From contig NZ_LXSQ01000006.1 of NCBI RefSeq assembly GCF_001648475.1, forward strand, positions 1 through 64,000: a DNA stretch of 64,000 nt. The letters are read 5' to 3'. Both the position numbers and the translations under genes were made by a program. Shown piece after piece: positions 1 through 8,541 of the stretch. How positions within the stretch are numbered: position 1 is the first letter of the stretch; the number at the start of each line of letters is the position of its first letter. This stretch comes from Eikenella halliae. GTDB taxonomy: Bacteria; Pseudomonadota; Gammaproteobacteria; Burkholderiales; Neisseriaceae. The notes beneath the pieces were generated by a model that was given only the letters and a program-made list of their open reading frames with translations, was not told where the DNA came from and searched no databases.

Positions 1-86
1 GTGACGCTTTCCTTCTCTTGTGTGTAGGCCAGCCAAATGGTTTGGCGGTGGTGTGGGGTGAGGCGGGTGTTTTTGTGCATGTTCAT
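1..86 (-). CDS. IS481-family transposase, N-terminal fragment (runs off window)
   Basis: The first 28 codons read MNMHKNTRLTPHHRQTIWLA and onward, ending at the window edge. This is the characteristic start of IS481-family transposases in Neisseriaceae, which continue into a helix-turn-helix and a DDE integrase core. The ATG at 86 is preceded by AGGAGAA at good spacing, and a second in-frame ATG lies at 80. Whether the full gene is intact cannot be seen. Confidence 0.65.
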   Translation of the reverse strand, partial: MNMHKNTRLTPHHRQTIWLAYTQEKESV

Positions 87-136
87 GTTTCAGTATTCTC
101 CTGGAAATACTGTAAACAACGCTACTGATTTCTACA
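1..136 (-). mobile_element. Left-edge remnant of an IS481-type insertion sequence
   Basis: The segment holds the 5' end of a transposase reading off the window edge, preceded by a ribosome site and a putative terminal sequence. On the minus strand the element would begin with TGTAGAAATCAG near position 136, which fits the TGT...ACA ends of this group. Only one end is visible, so neither the inverted repeat partner nor a target duplication can be checked. Confidence 0.6.
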
Positions 137-261
137 TCACACAAATAAAATAGAATCAATTGCAAATCTTTCCCTCTGTTCTTAAAAGAACACGAATTCC
201 AGGTTAACTCTGACGAAACACCCTGACAGCTTAGAATTCTGTGGAATTGACATAAAATTTA

Positions 262-288
262 GGGCTGACCTACGTCAGCCCCTATTTT
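262..288. terminator. Intrinsic terminator hairpin
   Basis: GGGCTGAC and GTCAGCCC form an 8-bp stem with a 4-nt loop, followed on the plus strand by CTATTTTT. It lies between the IS end and the pilin operon, about 100 nt beyond the pilin operon's own hairpin. On the minus strand it is followed by TAAATTTT, so it may act in both directions. Confidence 0.6.
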
Positions 289-339
289 TGACTATGTAAT
301 ATATTGAGCAATTTTACTTCGTAAATTCCAAACACAATA

Positions 340-376
340 ATAAAAACCAGTCGCTTAACATATCAAGCAACTGGTT
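340..376 (-). terminator. Terminator of the minor pilin operon
   Basis: On the minus strand, just after the last pilin gene, an 11-of-12 bp stem (arms 365-376 and 345-356) is followed by TTTTTATT. Position and U-run make it the natural end of the pilHIJKX transcript. Confidence 0.75.
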
Positions 377-394
377 GAATTAATAAACCAAAAA

Positions 395-829
395 CTATTT
401 ATTAATCATTGTACAAGCAGATGACTTACTTTGCGCCTCACTTGCAGTTTTGCACTCATAAATAGTACCCGCAGCAGTAATATATAGTGATTTAGTATAA
501 CCATTTTGTATAGGCTGAAGATATATGTAGTAGGTGTTAATATCTGAATTATCTGTTAGAGCCGATACAAAATTATATCTACGTTTTGAGTCACTATTCT
601 TACTGTTGATCAATGTAGCAAGACCTGCAGTTGAATAACTACCATTATTACGTAGTTTATTCTGCCTCATTTGAGCAACTATGTCTAATAAATGATTTTT
701 AGCGGCAGCTAAATGCGTCTTTTCAATATGAGACTGATACGATGGCATCGCAATAGCGGCTAATATACCGATTATGGCTATAACAACCATCATCTCTACA
801 AGTGTGAAGCCTCTCGTTTTCTTTTTCAT
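395..829 (-). CDS. pilX: Type IV minor pilin, PilX/PilL-like
   Basis: This 144-residue type IVa prepilin has a short basic leader MKKKTRG and a mature N-terminus FTLVE with the invariant Glu5. A hydrophobic helix follows to about residue 30. Cys126 and Cys138 near the end could form the D-region disulfide. It is the last gene of a dnaB-pilH-pilI-pilJ-pilK-pilX order known from Neisseria, where the final gene (PilX in meningococcus, PilL in gonococcus) modulates pilus function. PilD would cleave the leader and methylate Phe1, and the protein would act in the inner membrane and pilus. Assignment to PilX rather than PilL or a PilE-like pilin rests on gene order. An 11-nt gap separates it from pilK, so co-transcription is likely. 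Confidence 0.75.
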   Translation of the reverse strand: MKKKTRGFTLVEMMVVIAIIGILAAIAMPSYQSHIEKTHLAAAKNHLLDIVAQMRQNKLRNNGSYSTAGLATLINSKNSDSKRRYNFVSALTDNSDINTYYIYLQPIQNGYTKSLYITAAGTIYECKTASEAQSKSSACTMINK

Positions 830-841
830 TGACCATTCCTA

Positions 842-1363
842 TTATTTACCAGAATATTCAACGTAAGACTGTAATGTAACCACAGTATTATTATTAGATC
901 CCCATGCGCGAGCTGTTACACGGAAAACATTCTTGTAGTTTTGGTCGGCAATTTCGCCCAGACGTTCCACCATATAACAAGCGTTATTAGTATTAGACGA
1001 TTGATTCTTCAAACAGTGCCTACCTTTGTTCGCTTCATTTAGATTGACGGTATCACTCCGTTTCCAAACAGGTGTAGAACTAGATGCCTTACCACCACAA
1101 ATACCATCTGTACAAGAGTCACTATTGGCTACAGCAGCAAATGCTTTATTTTGTTCAGCTACAATACGTTGTTCGCCATTCCGTAGTGCCTGTTCAGCGA
1201 GAGAGAAGGCGTATTTCCTATCTGCGTCATTTGAACTAATACGCATTTCCGTATTGGTTGATTGCATACTGGCAACAACAATTAGTGCGATAACCAGCAT
1301 CATAATTAGTACAATGAATAGAGTATACCCTTGTTGTTTTTGAGTTATGATTGATTTGCGCAT
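842..1363 (-). CDS. pilK: Minor pilin PilK (PilX_N family)
   Basis: The 173-residue protein has a leader ending QKQQG before the hydrophobic segment YTLFIVLIMM. The residue at mature position 5 is Ile rather than the usual Glu, as in GspK/PilX-type pilins at the tip of the priming complex. The motif of small residues and S-x-E-M-R after the helix is typical of the PilX_N family. The ATG is preceded by GGAGGAAACG, a strong ribosome site lying inside the end of pilJ. The two genes overlap by 19 nt, suggesting translational coupling. The expected role is initiation of pilus assembly together with PilH, PilI and PilJ. Confidence 0.8.
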   Translation of the reverse strand: MRKSIITQKQQGYTLFIVLIMMLVIALIVVASMQSTNTEMRISSNDADRKYAFSLAEQALRNGEQRIVAEQNKAFAAVANSDSCTDGICGGKASSSTPVWKRSDTVNLNEANKGRHCLKNQSSNTNNACYMVERLGEIADQNYKNVFRVTARAWGSNNNTVVTLQSYVEYSGK

Positions 1364-2436
1364 ACGTTTCCTCCACGAACATTAGCTCTAATTAAATATT
1401 GGTTAACAGTACCATACGTATTCGCATTGTCATTAAGCCGTAAGCGCATTTCAAGAATGGTTGGCAACATAGAAATACGAGCTACATCAGGAGCATTTCC
1501 TAATGTTGTACGGTTACTAGAGAACGTTACAGAAGTATTGGCATTGTTGCAGCCTGCATATAATTGATGGATATCCATTGTTTGAATATTAGAAACCATC
1601 AACTGAGGGTTACCCCATGAACCACTTGGAGTAAGGGTAAATCGATATAAAGCATCAGCCGTAGTATTAACATTGGGAATTCGACCAATAACGTAGGCAA
1701 CCCCATATACTTGGGATAGAGTGGTTTGCGGAAGATAGAAAACATCAGGACCACTAAAGTGAGAAATAATTGATCCCCCACCAAATCCAGATCCAATTAC
1801 TAGGTCATTCCCATTATTGGTAAGGGATCTACCGTTACCAATATACATGCGGCCACAAGAAGATAGAGCAATAGGGCCACCAGCATTAGCAACATCCCTT
1901 AATTCTTGGGGCGCGTCTTTTGCTGTAGGGTTAGTTACTTCTGTAACAGGAGCAAGATTTTGCCCATATACGAAAATTAATGCTGGGGAAGAATTACTTG
2001 GGACGAATCCAGAAATATTAAATGTATTTTTGGCCGTATTGGCATCCATTATACTAATTCCACTGTAAGCCGGGTCTTCTAAGACCAGCTTAAAGTTTGC
2101 AGTACTAGATTGAAAGCCTTCAGTAGAATGAGGTGATGCAGGCATCTGTTTTTGCACTAAGTTCCCCATATTAAAGCAACCAAAGGAACCAGCCATTTGG
2201 GCATCCCTGAGAATCAACTCCGATGCATTACGCAGATCTTGCTGTGCAGCTAGACGACTTTCAGAATTTGTACGCATTCTGCTGGTGATGCCATACGTAA
2301 TACCAATAGCAAGTAGAACAACCAATGCCAAAGAGCTGGCTACCAGGAATTCGATCAAGGTAAACCCATGTGGTTTTAACTGAGAATTTGGAATACGTGA
2401 TTTGCTCTTTTTAGAGCGGTATAGATGATATTTCAT
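1345..2436 (-). CDS. pilJ: Minor pilin PilJ (PilW/GspJ family)
   Basis: The 363-residue prepilin has a long leader of 24 residues ending KPHG, then FTLIEFLVASSLALVV with Glu5 in place. It is the largest pilin of the cluster, as expected for PilW/GspJ homologues. The region QQDLRNASELILRDAQMAGS after the helix is a PilW hallmark. The large C-terminal globular part contains several Cys residues. It should form part of the tip or priming complex with PilH, PilI and PilK. It starts 6 nt after the pilI stop codon. Base composition is clearly more AT-rich than the chromosome to the right. Confidence 0.85.
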   Translation of the reverse strand: MKYHLYRSKKSKSRIPNSQLKPHGFTLIEFLVASSLALVVLLAIGITYGITSRMRTNSESRLAAQQDLRNASELILRDAQMAGSFGCFNMGNLVQKQMPASPHSTEGFQSSTANFKLVLEDPAYSGISIMDANTAKNTFNISGFVPSNSSPALIFVYGQNLAPVTEVTNPTAKDAPQELRDVANAGGPIALSSCGRMYIGNGRSLTNNGNDLVIGSGFGGGSIISHFSGPDVFYLPQTTLSQVYGVAYVIGRIPNVNTTADALYRFTLTPSGSWGNPQLMVSNIQTMDIHQLYAGCNNANTSVTFSSNRTTLGNAPDVARISMLPTILEMRLRLNDNANTYGTVNQYLIRANVRGGNVCANQS

Positions 2437-2442
2437 AATAAT

Positions 2443-3015
2443 TTAGTCTCCTACAACCGCACTATAGCTATATTGAAAGTCATCAGAATTTTGATTATCC
2501 CCATTACTTTCTGTCCATTTCACTTCAATTGAAGTAGTAGGCGTGCTACCTGAGGTACTAGTAATTGCATATGAAATGCCGGTTGCATTGGGTAATGCAT
2601 TTTTCAACTCGGCGGCAAATGCATCAAGCTGGCACTTAATAAGATCCTCGCGTTTAACACCGTTTGGGTTAGACGAGTTACCGCATATAGCAACATCAAC
2701 AGCAGATGATGTAGGCGTAATATCTTGTTTTGGTTTATTATAATCGGTATAGGTGAATTTGGTTGTAGCAGCTAAATGAGTACCAACATTATTGATTACA
2801 TCCGGGTTACTTAACATACCGGCGGACAGATTCTGCACAGCCTGAGCAACACGGGTTTGCATTTCTGCTTCGCGGACATTGCCCACAGATTTTAATTGTG
2901 CAAGCATAAGAGCCATAATGCCAAATGCCATGATAAATACAGAAATCAGCACTTCTAATAGAGTACTACCTCGATTTAAATATACTGGCTTTAATATGAA
3001 TTTATAATTCGACAT
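2443..3015 (-). CDS. pilI: Minor pilin PilI (PilV/GspI family)
   Basis: The 190-residue prepilin has a leader ending LNRG and a mature N-terminus STLLEVLISVFIMAFGIMAL, with Glu5 present. The sequence then runs LAQLKSVGNVREAEMQTRVAQ, the usual PilV layout. Two Cys residues in the middle (CGNSS and IKCQLD) may pair. In Neisseria this protein is a core minor pilin needed for efficient pilus assembly. It lies in the middle of the operon with 19 nt to pilH and 6 nt to pilJ. Confidence 0.85.
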   Translation of the reverse strand: MSNYKFILKPVYLNRGSTLLEVLISVFIMAFGIMALMLAQLKSVGNVREAEMQTRVAQAVQNLSAGMLSNPDVINNVGTHLAATTKFTYTDYNKPKQDITPTSSAVDVAICGNSSNPNGVKREDLIKCQLDAFAAELKNALPNATGISYAITSTSGSTPTTSIEVKWTESNGDNQNSDDFQYSYSAVVGD

Positions 3016-3034
3016 ATTGTTATTCCTTCACGCT

Positions 3035-3691
3035 TTAAGATAAAGCACAATAATTTGCATAACTGCTTGCAGTTAATGAATTGAATTCGGAAGGCGTCAT
3101 ATTCCCATTACAAGTTATCACACGACCACTTGGCGCAATTAAAGCCATACGCACATGCTTTCCATCACTTGCCGCTATTCTGATGTAGTTAGATGTGTAT
3201 GTATATTGACCGTTAGATTGGCCAACACCAAAAGTACCATTTGGCATAAAGATAAAGCGGGTTTTATCGGTTGTCGGGTTGCTGAGGGCAATATCAAGAC
3301 TACTAATTGTTATTGATTCATTATTAATCAATACGGAGCGTAAATCTGCATCATTACTGGAATTTACTATGCCGCTTTCGTAATCATTATTACCATTCTT
3401 ATCAATGAATGCCAATAAGGAATTGCCACCTTTATCGCAGCCATTATTGGGTTTGGCATCGGATTTAAGCTTAACACCACCACAAATGATTACAGGGCTG
3501 TTTCTGCGTACAGCCTCAGTCCTGGCAAACCGGAAAATTGTGGTAATTTGGCTTATTCTATTTCCTAGTTTTTGTGTAGCGATAAAATTACTCATGCTGG
3601 GCATGGCGATTGTAGCCATAATCCCGATCAGAGTCAGGGTAATCATCAGTTCTATCAGGGTAAAGCCCTGTGTATATTGTCGTGTCTTCAT
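3035..3691 (-). CDS. pilH: Minor pilin PilH (FimT/GspH family)
   Basis: This is a 218-residue prepilin if started at the ATG giving MKTRQYTQ; a second ATG lies two codons upstream at 3697. The longer open frame to 3733 would use TTG and give an atypical leader, so the shorter start is preferred. The leader ends TQG before FTLIELMITLTLIGIMATIA, followed by a FimT/GspH-type region with FRFARTEAVRR. Two C-terminal Cys (TCNG and NYCALS) probably form a disulfide. It is the first minor pilin after dnaB, matching the Neisseria arrangement, and would join the assembly-priming complex. Confidence 0.85.
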   Translation of the reverse strand: MKTRQYTQGFTLIELMITLTLIGIMATIAMPSMSNFIATQKLGNRISQITTIFRFARTEAVRRNSPVIICGGVKLKSDAKPNNGCDKGGNSLLAFIDKNGNNDYESGIVNSSNDADLRSVLINNESITISSLDIALSNPTTDKTRFIFMPNGTFGVGQSNGQYTYTSNYIRIAASDGKHVRMALIAPSGRVITCNGNMTPSEFNSLTASSYANYCALS

Positions 3692-3750
3692 AGCCATCAC
3701 TTTAAAATGGGAAATGGGGCACAAAATAGGCAAATTGATTAAGATTGTTC

Positions 3751-5139
3751 TTATTCTTCAGTGAAGTAAGTATGCCCAGTATGTACGGCGTTGTCAAATT
3801 TACTGAATTCGCCGGTAAACACCAGCGGGATTTTGCCGGTGGGGCCGTTACGGTGCTTGCCGATGATGCATTCGGCCATACCTTTTTTGTCGGTATCGGG
3901 GTGGTAGTATTCATCACGATACATAAACATAATCAGGTCGGCATCCTGTTCGATGGCACCGGATTCGCGCAGGTCGGACATCATGGGGCGTTTGTCGGTG
4001 CGGGATTCAACGGTACGCGACAGTTGTGAGAGAGCGATAATCGGAATATCCAACTCTCTGGCCAACGATTTAAGCGAACGGGAGATTTCCCCCAATTCTG
4101 CTGCGCGGTTATTGCTGTTGTGGCCGGTGCCGCTCATCAACTGTAAGTAGTCGATAACCACTAGCCCCAATTTACCTTTTCTTCTGGCCAATCGGCGCAC
4201 TCGGGCGCGGACTTCCAGCGAATTTAAGGCAGGGGTTTCGTCGATAAAGATGGGGGCGTCTGACAGTTTGTGTAGAGCGTCATTGAGCCGAGCCCAATGT
4301 TCGTCTTGCAATTGACCGGTTTTGAGTAAGCCCTGATCCAGCCTCCCAACCGAACCGAGCATACGCATTACCAGCTGCACCCCGCCCATTTCCATCGAGA
4401 AGATGGCAACGGGCAGGTGCGTACTGATAGCGACGTTTTCCGCGATATTCAATGAAAAAGCGGTTTTCCCCATTGCCGGCCTTCCAGCAACGATGATGAG
4501 ATCGCCGCCGTGCAACCCGGCTATTTTTTTATCTAGATCAATGAATCCGGTTGGAATACCGGTTACATCATCTTTATTTTCCCTTGAGTAAGCCTTGTCG
4601 ATTTTGGCGACGGCTTCTTTCAGCATGGCAGGCATCTCTAAAAATTCGTGTTGCACTCTGCTGGTGCTTTCAGCGATTTTAAAGATTTTGGCTTCCGCCT
4701 CGTCCAACATCTGTTTGACGTCCCTGCCTTGCGGATTGTAAGCATTTCTAGCAATCTCTGTGCCAGCTTGCGCGAGCTGTCGCATGATGGAACGGCTGCG
4801 CACGATTTCGGCATAGCGCGAGATATTGATGGCAGAGGCGGTATTCTGTGCCAAATCCACCAGATAGCCGAAGCCACCGGCTTCTTCCAGCACTTCTTCG
4901 CGCTGCAACACCTCTTCCACGGTAATGGTGTCGGCCGGGCGATTGCGTTCAGCTAGGTGGGCGATGGCGCGGAAAATCAGGCGGTGTTCGTAGCGGTAGA
5001 AGTCTTCTTCCGAAATGGTGCCGGCAATGCGGTCCCAGGCGGAGGAATCCACCATCAGCCCGCCCAATACCGACTGTTCGGCTTCCATGGAGTGCGGCGG
5101 CAGGGCGAGGCTTTCGTTGTCTTGGTCTTGAATATCCAT
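3751..5139 (-). CDS. dnaB: Replicative DNA helicase DnaB
   Basis: The 462-residue protein unwinds DNA ahead of the replication fork as a hexameric ring. The N-terminal domain begins after PPHSMEAEQSVLGGLM, a DnaB signature. The RecA-like C-terminal domain carries the Walker A GRPAMGKTAF, Walker B-type VVIDYLQLM and the arginine-rich late motif SDLRESGAIEQDADLIMF. The ATG at 5139 is chosen; an in-frame TTG five codons upstream is less likely. It lies upstream of the minor pilin genes on the same strand, as in Neisseria, so pilin expression may partly depend on dnaB transcription. Its base composition is closer to the chromosome average than that of the pilin genes. Confidence 0.95.
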   Translation of the reverse strand: MDIQDQDNESLALPPHSMEAEQSVLGGLMVDSSAWDRIAGTISEEDFYRYEHRLIFRAIAHLAERNRPADTITVEEVLQREEVLEEAGGFGYLVDLAQNTASAINISRYAEIVRSRSIMRQLAQAGTEIARNAYNPQGRDVKQMLDEAEAKIFKIAESTSRVQHEFLEMPAMLKEAVAKIDKAYSRENKDDVTGIPTGFIDLDKKIAGLHGGDLIIVAGRPAMGKTAFSLNIAENVAISTHLPVAIFSMEMGGVQLVMRMLGSVGRLDQGLLKTGQLQDEHWARLNDALHKLSDAPIFIDETPALNSLEVRARVRRLARRKGKLGLVVIDYLQLMSGTGHNSNNRAAELGEISRSLKSLARELDIPIIALSQLSRTVESRTDKRPMMSDLRESGAIEQDADLIMFMYRDEYYHPDTDKKGMAECIIGKHRNGPTGKIPLVFTGEFSKFDNAVHTGHTYFTEE

Positions 5140-5154
5140 AATGGTCGGCAGCAA

Positions 5155-5237
5155 AGGCTACCTGAAAATATCGTTATTCGGTATGCGGCTTGGAGGCTAT
5201 CAGAAACCGGCACGGTTTATTTTTCAGGTAGCCTCCG
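5155..5237. repeat. Inverted DUS pair between rhlE and dnaB
   Basis: AAGGCTACCTGAAAATA and its near-complement TATTTTTCAGGTAGCCT lie about 55 nt apart. The pair can fold into a stem and sits after the helicase gene and just upstream of dnaB. It probably serves both DNA uptake and attenuation of read-through. Confidence 0.6.
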
Positions 5238-5328
5238 AAATTATGCGTATCAGGCAAGGCAGACTGACAAATTCCGTCACTTTTTCGCCTGAATACAGGG
5301 CGGATTCACAATGGTGCAGGCAGGCCGC

Positions 5329-6732
5329 TCAACCATCAATGCCATAATTCGGTTGCACCAATGCACACACCGGGCGGTGGCGGCGGCTGCGGTGGCGGCG
5401 GCCGGGGATGCGGCCGCATTCCTGCTCGGGGCTGTTGTCGGCGTAGCTGCCGCGTGCGGAGGATTTGCTGCGGCTATCTGCATTGCGGCCACGGCGGCTG
5501 TTGCGTGCTTCACGCGGCTCGCGTGTGTCGCGCGGGGCGTGTTCGGCAGCAGGACGGCTGCCTTCCTGTTGCTGCGGCCACCAGCGCGGTTCGAAGCCTT
5601 CAATCCGCTCCACCGGCAGTTCTTTGCCGATGAGTTCTTTAATGGCTTCAAACATTTTCTGCTCGTCTTCGTCCATCAGCGAGATGGCCACGCCCTCGGC
5701 ACCGGCGCGGCCGGTACGGCCGATACGGTGCACATAGTCTTCGGCCTGGGTGGGCATTTCGTAGTTGATCACGAATGGCAGCTCGGCGATGTCCAACCCG
5801 CGCGCGGCTACGTCGGTGGCCACCAGCACGCGCAGTTCGCCGGCCTTGAAGGCGTTGAGCGTTTCCAAGCGTGTTTGCTGCGATTTATCGCCGTGAATTG
5901 GCGCCACGCTGAGGCCGCGCCGTTTTAGGTCGCGGGCTACCTGATCGACGCTCTGCTTGGTTTTGCAGAACACGATTACCTGATTGATGTGCAAATCCAC
6001 AATCAGCCGCTCCAGCAGGTTGCGCTTCTGGGCGGTATCGATGGCGATGATGTGCTGCTCGACGCTGGCGCTGGCGGTGTTCTGCGGCGCGGTTTGCACC
6101 TGCTCGGGTCGGTTCATAAAATCCTGCGCCAGCTTGCGGATGGGCGGCGAGAAAGTGGCGGAAAACAGCAGGGTTTGACGCTGTTTGGGCAAAAGCTGCA
6201 TGATACGGCGGATGTCATCGATGAAGCCCATGTCGAGCATGCGGTCGGCTTCGTCGAGCACCACGATTTCCACTTTATCCAGTCGGATATTTTTTTGCTG
6301 CACGTGATCCAGCAGGCGGCCCACGGTGGCCACCACGATTTCGCAGCCGGCGCGCAGGTCGGCAGTTTGTTTGTCCATATTCATGCCGCCAAACAGCACG
6401 GTGTGGCGCAGCGGCAGGTTTTTGATGTAGGCGGCGGTGTTTTGGTCGATTTGGTCGGCCAGCTCGCGGGTGGGGGTGAGCACCAGCATGCGCACCGGGT
6501 GCATGGCGGGCGAGGTGCTGGTGGTGGCGTAGCGGCGCAGGCGCTCCAGGCTGGGTAGCATGAAGGCGGCGGTTTTGCCTGTACCTGTTTGGGCGGCGGC
6601 CAGCAGATCGTGGCCGGCCAGCACTTTGGGGATGGCGGCGGTTTGGATGGCGGTGGGCTGCTCGTAGCCCTGGTCGGCCAGTGCGGCAGTGATTTCGGCG
6701 GAAAGGCCGAGATTGGTAAAGGGATTGTTCAT
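5329..6732 (-). CDS. rhlE: DEAD-box ATP-dependent RNA helicase, RhlE type
   Basis: The 467-residue protein has all core motifs: Q motif near PTAIQ, Walker A AQTGTGKT, PTRELA, the DEAD box VLDEADRMLD, SAT, and HRIGRTGRAG in domain 2. It should remodel RNA, for example in ribosome assembly or mRNA decay. The ATG giving MNNPFTNLGL is the natural start; the open frame continues 61 codons further upstream but that part is low-complexity and unlike the family. The C-terminal tail of about 80 residues is basic and rich in Arg and Ser, as is usual for RNA anchoring. DUS copies lie both upstream and downstream. Confidence 0.9.
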   Translation of the reverse strand: MNNPFTNLGLSAEITAALADQGYEQPTAIQTAAIPKVLAGHDLLAAAQTGTGKTAAFMLPSLERLRRYATTSTSPAMHPVRMLVLTPTRELADQIDQNTAAYIKNLPLRHTVLFGGMNMDKQTADLRAGCEIVVATVGRLLDHVQQKNIRLDKVEIVVLDEADRMLDMGFIDDIRRIMQLLPKQRQTLLFSATFSPPIRKLAQDFMNRPEQVQTAPQNTASASVEQHIIAIDTAQKRNLLERLIVDLHINQVIVFCKTKQSVDQVARDLKRRGLSVAPIHGDKSQQTRLETLNAFKAGELRVLVATDVAARGLDIAELPFVINYEMPTQAEDYVHRIGRTGRAGAEGVAISLMDEDEQKMFEAIKELIGKELPVERIEGFEPRWWPQQQEGSRPAAEHAPRDTREPREARNSRRGRNADSRSKSSARGSYADNSPEQECGRIPGRRHRSRRHRPVCALVQPNYGIDG

Positions 6733-7075
6733 ATTTGCTCCGTGTGGCAGCTGCGCGGTGGGCGGCTGCGGGGAATGGGGATGGGCTTTGGCGGCAGTTT
6801 GGATGAATTTGGCCGGCAAAGGCTGAAGGCTACCTGAAAATATAGGCGGTAACGAAGTTAAAGCAGGCCGGCGATACGCTTGAGTTGTGCGCAAACCGGC
6901 ACGATAAAATGCCACGAAAAGTGTTTCAAGAGTAGGCGGTTGCAGGGAAACCCGGCCGGAGGCTACCTGAAAGCGTGGGCTTCAACGAAATTCAAATAAA
7001 AGGCCGGCAATGCAAGATGCCGAACAAGCCGTATTGTGCCTGAAAAACCGGTTTTCAGGTAGCCTTTGCCGCGGC
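6733..7075. other. Intergenic region with DUS copies only
   Basis: This stretch of about 340 nt separates two minus-strand genes. It holds three DUS copies (6832-6840 and 6961-6971 in one orientation, 7051-7063 in the other). The inverted pair at 6961/7051 lies after the permease gene. No additional gene is supported here: longer open frames are continuations of neighbours or GC-rich shadows. Confidence 0.6.
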
Positions 7076-7765
7076 CTATTTCCAGATTTGCCGCGCATTC
7101 TGGCGCAGGTAGTCGGCATCGGAGAAGGTGGTGATCAGATGCGGTTTGAGGGCGATGAAGATGGCCGACAGCAGGCCGGTGAGGAAGGCTTCGCCCCAGG
7201 CAATCAGAAAGAACACCGGCAGCACGGAATTCAGCAGGATGGCGGTGGGAAAAGTTCCAGCCAAATACAGCAACACTCCGTTGGCCGCTGCGCTGAGCAA
7301 GATACCGGCCGCGGCGGCGAAAAAGCCGTTGAGGAAGATGTAGATAAACAGGTTGCGCGGCAGCCGCCGCACGATTTGCCGCGCCAGCGCCACGCCGGCC
7401 AGCGGCGGCACAATGCCGGCCAAAACTGTTAGCCCCGCCACGCTCAAATCGCCCACGCCTTGCCACAGCCAGATATAGGGCAACAGCAGCAATACGGCCA
7501 GGCAGAACGCTGCCGGAATGTCCACCATCAAGGCCAGCAAGCCGATACCCAGCAAATGGTAGCTCAACCCGCCCAGCATTCCGCCGGCCGGTGCGGCGCG
7601 CAGGCTCCAGCACAGCGCCATGATCAGCAGCCCAACCCGCGCCGCTTGGCGGTGCGTGCGCCATGTTGCCAAGGCCGGGCGCAGGGCAGCGGCAAACAAT
7701 AGCAGGCACAGCACATCGGCGGCCAGCAACCAAGGCAGGGGAAACCAGTGAGCGGGGAAATTCAT
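7076..7765 (-). CDS. Energy-coupling factor ABC transporter permease (CbiM-like)
   Basis: The 229-residue polytopic membrane protein has about seven hydrophobic segments and resembles the CbiM-like family of substrate-capture permeases. Helpful local features are WSLRAAPAGGMLGGLSYHLLG, the inter-helix RQIVRRLPRNLFIYIFLNGFF and the C-terminal region WGEAFLTGLLSAIF. Homologues in beta-proteobacteria often stand alone, without cbiQ or cbiO beside them, as here, so the substrate (cobalt, nickel or other) cannot be read from context. The ATG lies 12 nt after the stop codon of ung on the same strand, suggesting co-transcription. Confidence 0.7.
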   Translation of the reverse strand: MNFPAHWFPLPWLLAADVLCLLLFAAALRPALATWRTHRQAARVGLLIMALCWSLRAAPAGGMLGGLSYHLLGIGLLALMVDIPAAFCLAVLLLLPYIWLWQGVGDLSVAGLTVLAGIVPPLAGVALARQIVRRLPRNLFIYIFLNGFFAAAAGILLSAAANGVLLYLAGTFPTAILLNSVLPVFFLIAWGEAFLTGLLSAIFIALKPHLITTFSDADYLRQNARQIWK

Positions 7766-7777
7766 GGGGTTAGCAGC

Positions 7778-8437
7778 TCAGATTTGCCAATCAATCGGTG
7801 GCAGGCCGTGCTGTTGCAAATAGGCGTTGGCTTGCGAGAAATGGCGGCAGCCGAAGAAGCCGCGGTGGGCGGAGAGCGGCGAGGGGTGCGGCGCGGTGAG
7901 TACCAGATGGCGGGCGCGGTCGATAATTGCACCTTTTTTCTGGGCATGGCTGCCCCACAGCATGAATACCAAGTGTTCTCGCCCTTCGTTGAGCACGGCA
8001 ATCACGTGGTCGGTGAAGGTTTCCCAGCCCAGTGCGGCGTGGGAATGAGCCTGTCCGGCGCGTACGGTGAGTACGGTGTTGAGCAGCAGCACGCCCTGCT
8101 CCGCCCAGCTTTGCAGACAGCCGTGTTTGGGAATTTGGAAGCCGGGAATGTCTTGCGCCAACTCTTTGTAAATATTCACTAGAGATGGCGGCACAGCCAC
8201 GCCCTCACGCACGGAAAAGGCCAGCCCGTGCGCCTGATTCGCGCCGTGGTACGGGTCTTGCCCGAGGATGACCACGCGCACTTGTCCGAACTCGGTGGCA
8301 CGAAAGGCGTTGAATACGTCGGCGGCGGGCGGGTACACAATCTGCCCGGCTGCGCGCTCGTTGTGCACACTATGGATGATGTGTTGGAAATAGGGTTGCT
8401 GTTTTTCCGCACCGATGGCTTCGTGCCAAGTTTGCAT
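7778..8437 (-). CDS. ung: Uracil-DNA glycosylase
   Basis: The 219-residue family 1 UDG removes uracil from DNA in base-excision repair. The water-activating loop GQDPYHG places the catalytic Asp at residue 61. The C-terminal HPSPLSAHRGF contains the conserved His184 and the DNA-intercalating loop. LLLNTVLTVRAG is the uracil-recognition segment. Length is normal for the family. An inverted DUS pair upstream separates it from the next gene. Confidence 0.95.
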   Translation of the reverse strand: MQTWHEAIGAEKQQPYFQHIIHSVHNERAAGQIVYPPAADVFNAFRATEFGQVRVVILGQDPYHGANQAHGLAFSVREGVAVPPSLVNIYKELAQDIPGFQIPKHGCLQSWAEQGVLLLNTVLTVRAGQAHSHAALGWETFTDHVIAVLNEGREHLVFMLWGSHAQKKGAIIDRARHLVLTAPHPSPLSAHRGFFGCRHFSQANAYLQQHGLPPIDWQI

Positions 8438-8459
8438 GGGGTTTCCTTATGAAATGAGT

Positions 8460-8535
8460 GAGGCTACCTGAAAATAAGCGGGATGCCTTGGGAAAGGCTA
8501 CCTGAAAACAGAAAACGCTATTTTCAGGTAGCCTT
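8460..8535. terminator. DUS cluster with inverted pair (terminator-like)
   Basis: Two direct DUS copies (8462 and 8497) are followed by an inverted copy at 8521. AAGGCTACCTGAAAA and TATTTTCAGGTAGCCTT form a stem with a short loop. It lies downstream of the minus-strand membrane protein gene and upstream of ung. Confidence 0.6.
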
Positions 8536-8541
8536 ATTGGT

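Noticed and set aside
247..252. TTGACA motif upstream of the left-edge hairpin
   Set aside because: No suitable -10 lies at 16-18 nt and no plus-strand gene follows, so a promoter is not supported.
5277..5651. Possible frameshift near the C-terminus of the DEAD-box helicase
   Set aside because: Alternative frames do not give a more family-like tail; basic low-complexity tails vary strongly in this family.
8460..8535. Clustered AGGCTACCTGAA copies considered as a CRISPR array
   Set aside because: Copies are 12-mers in both orientations, spaced irregularly across the whole window, as expected for uptake sequences; no regular spacers or cas genes are present.
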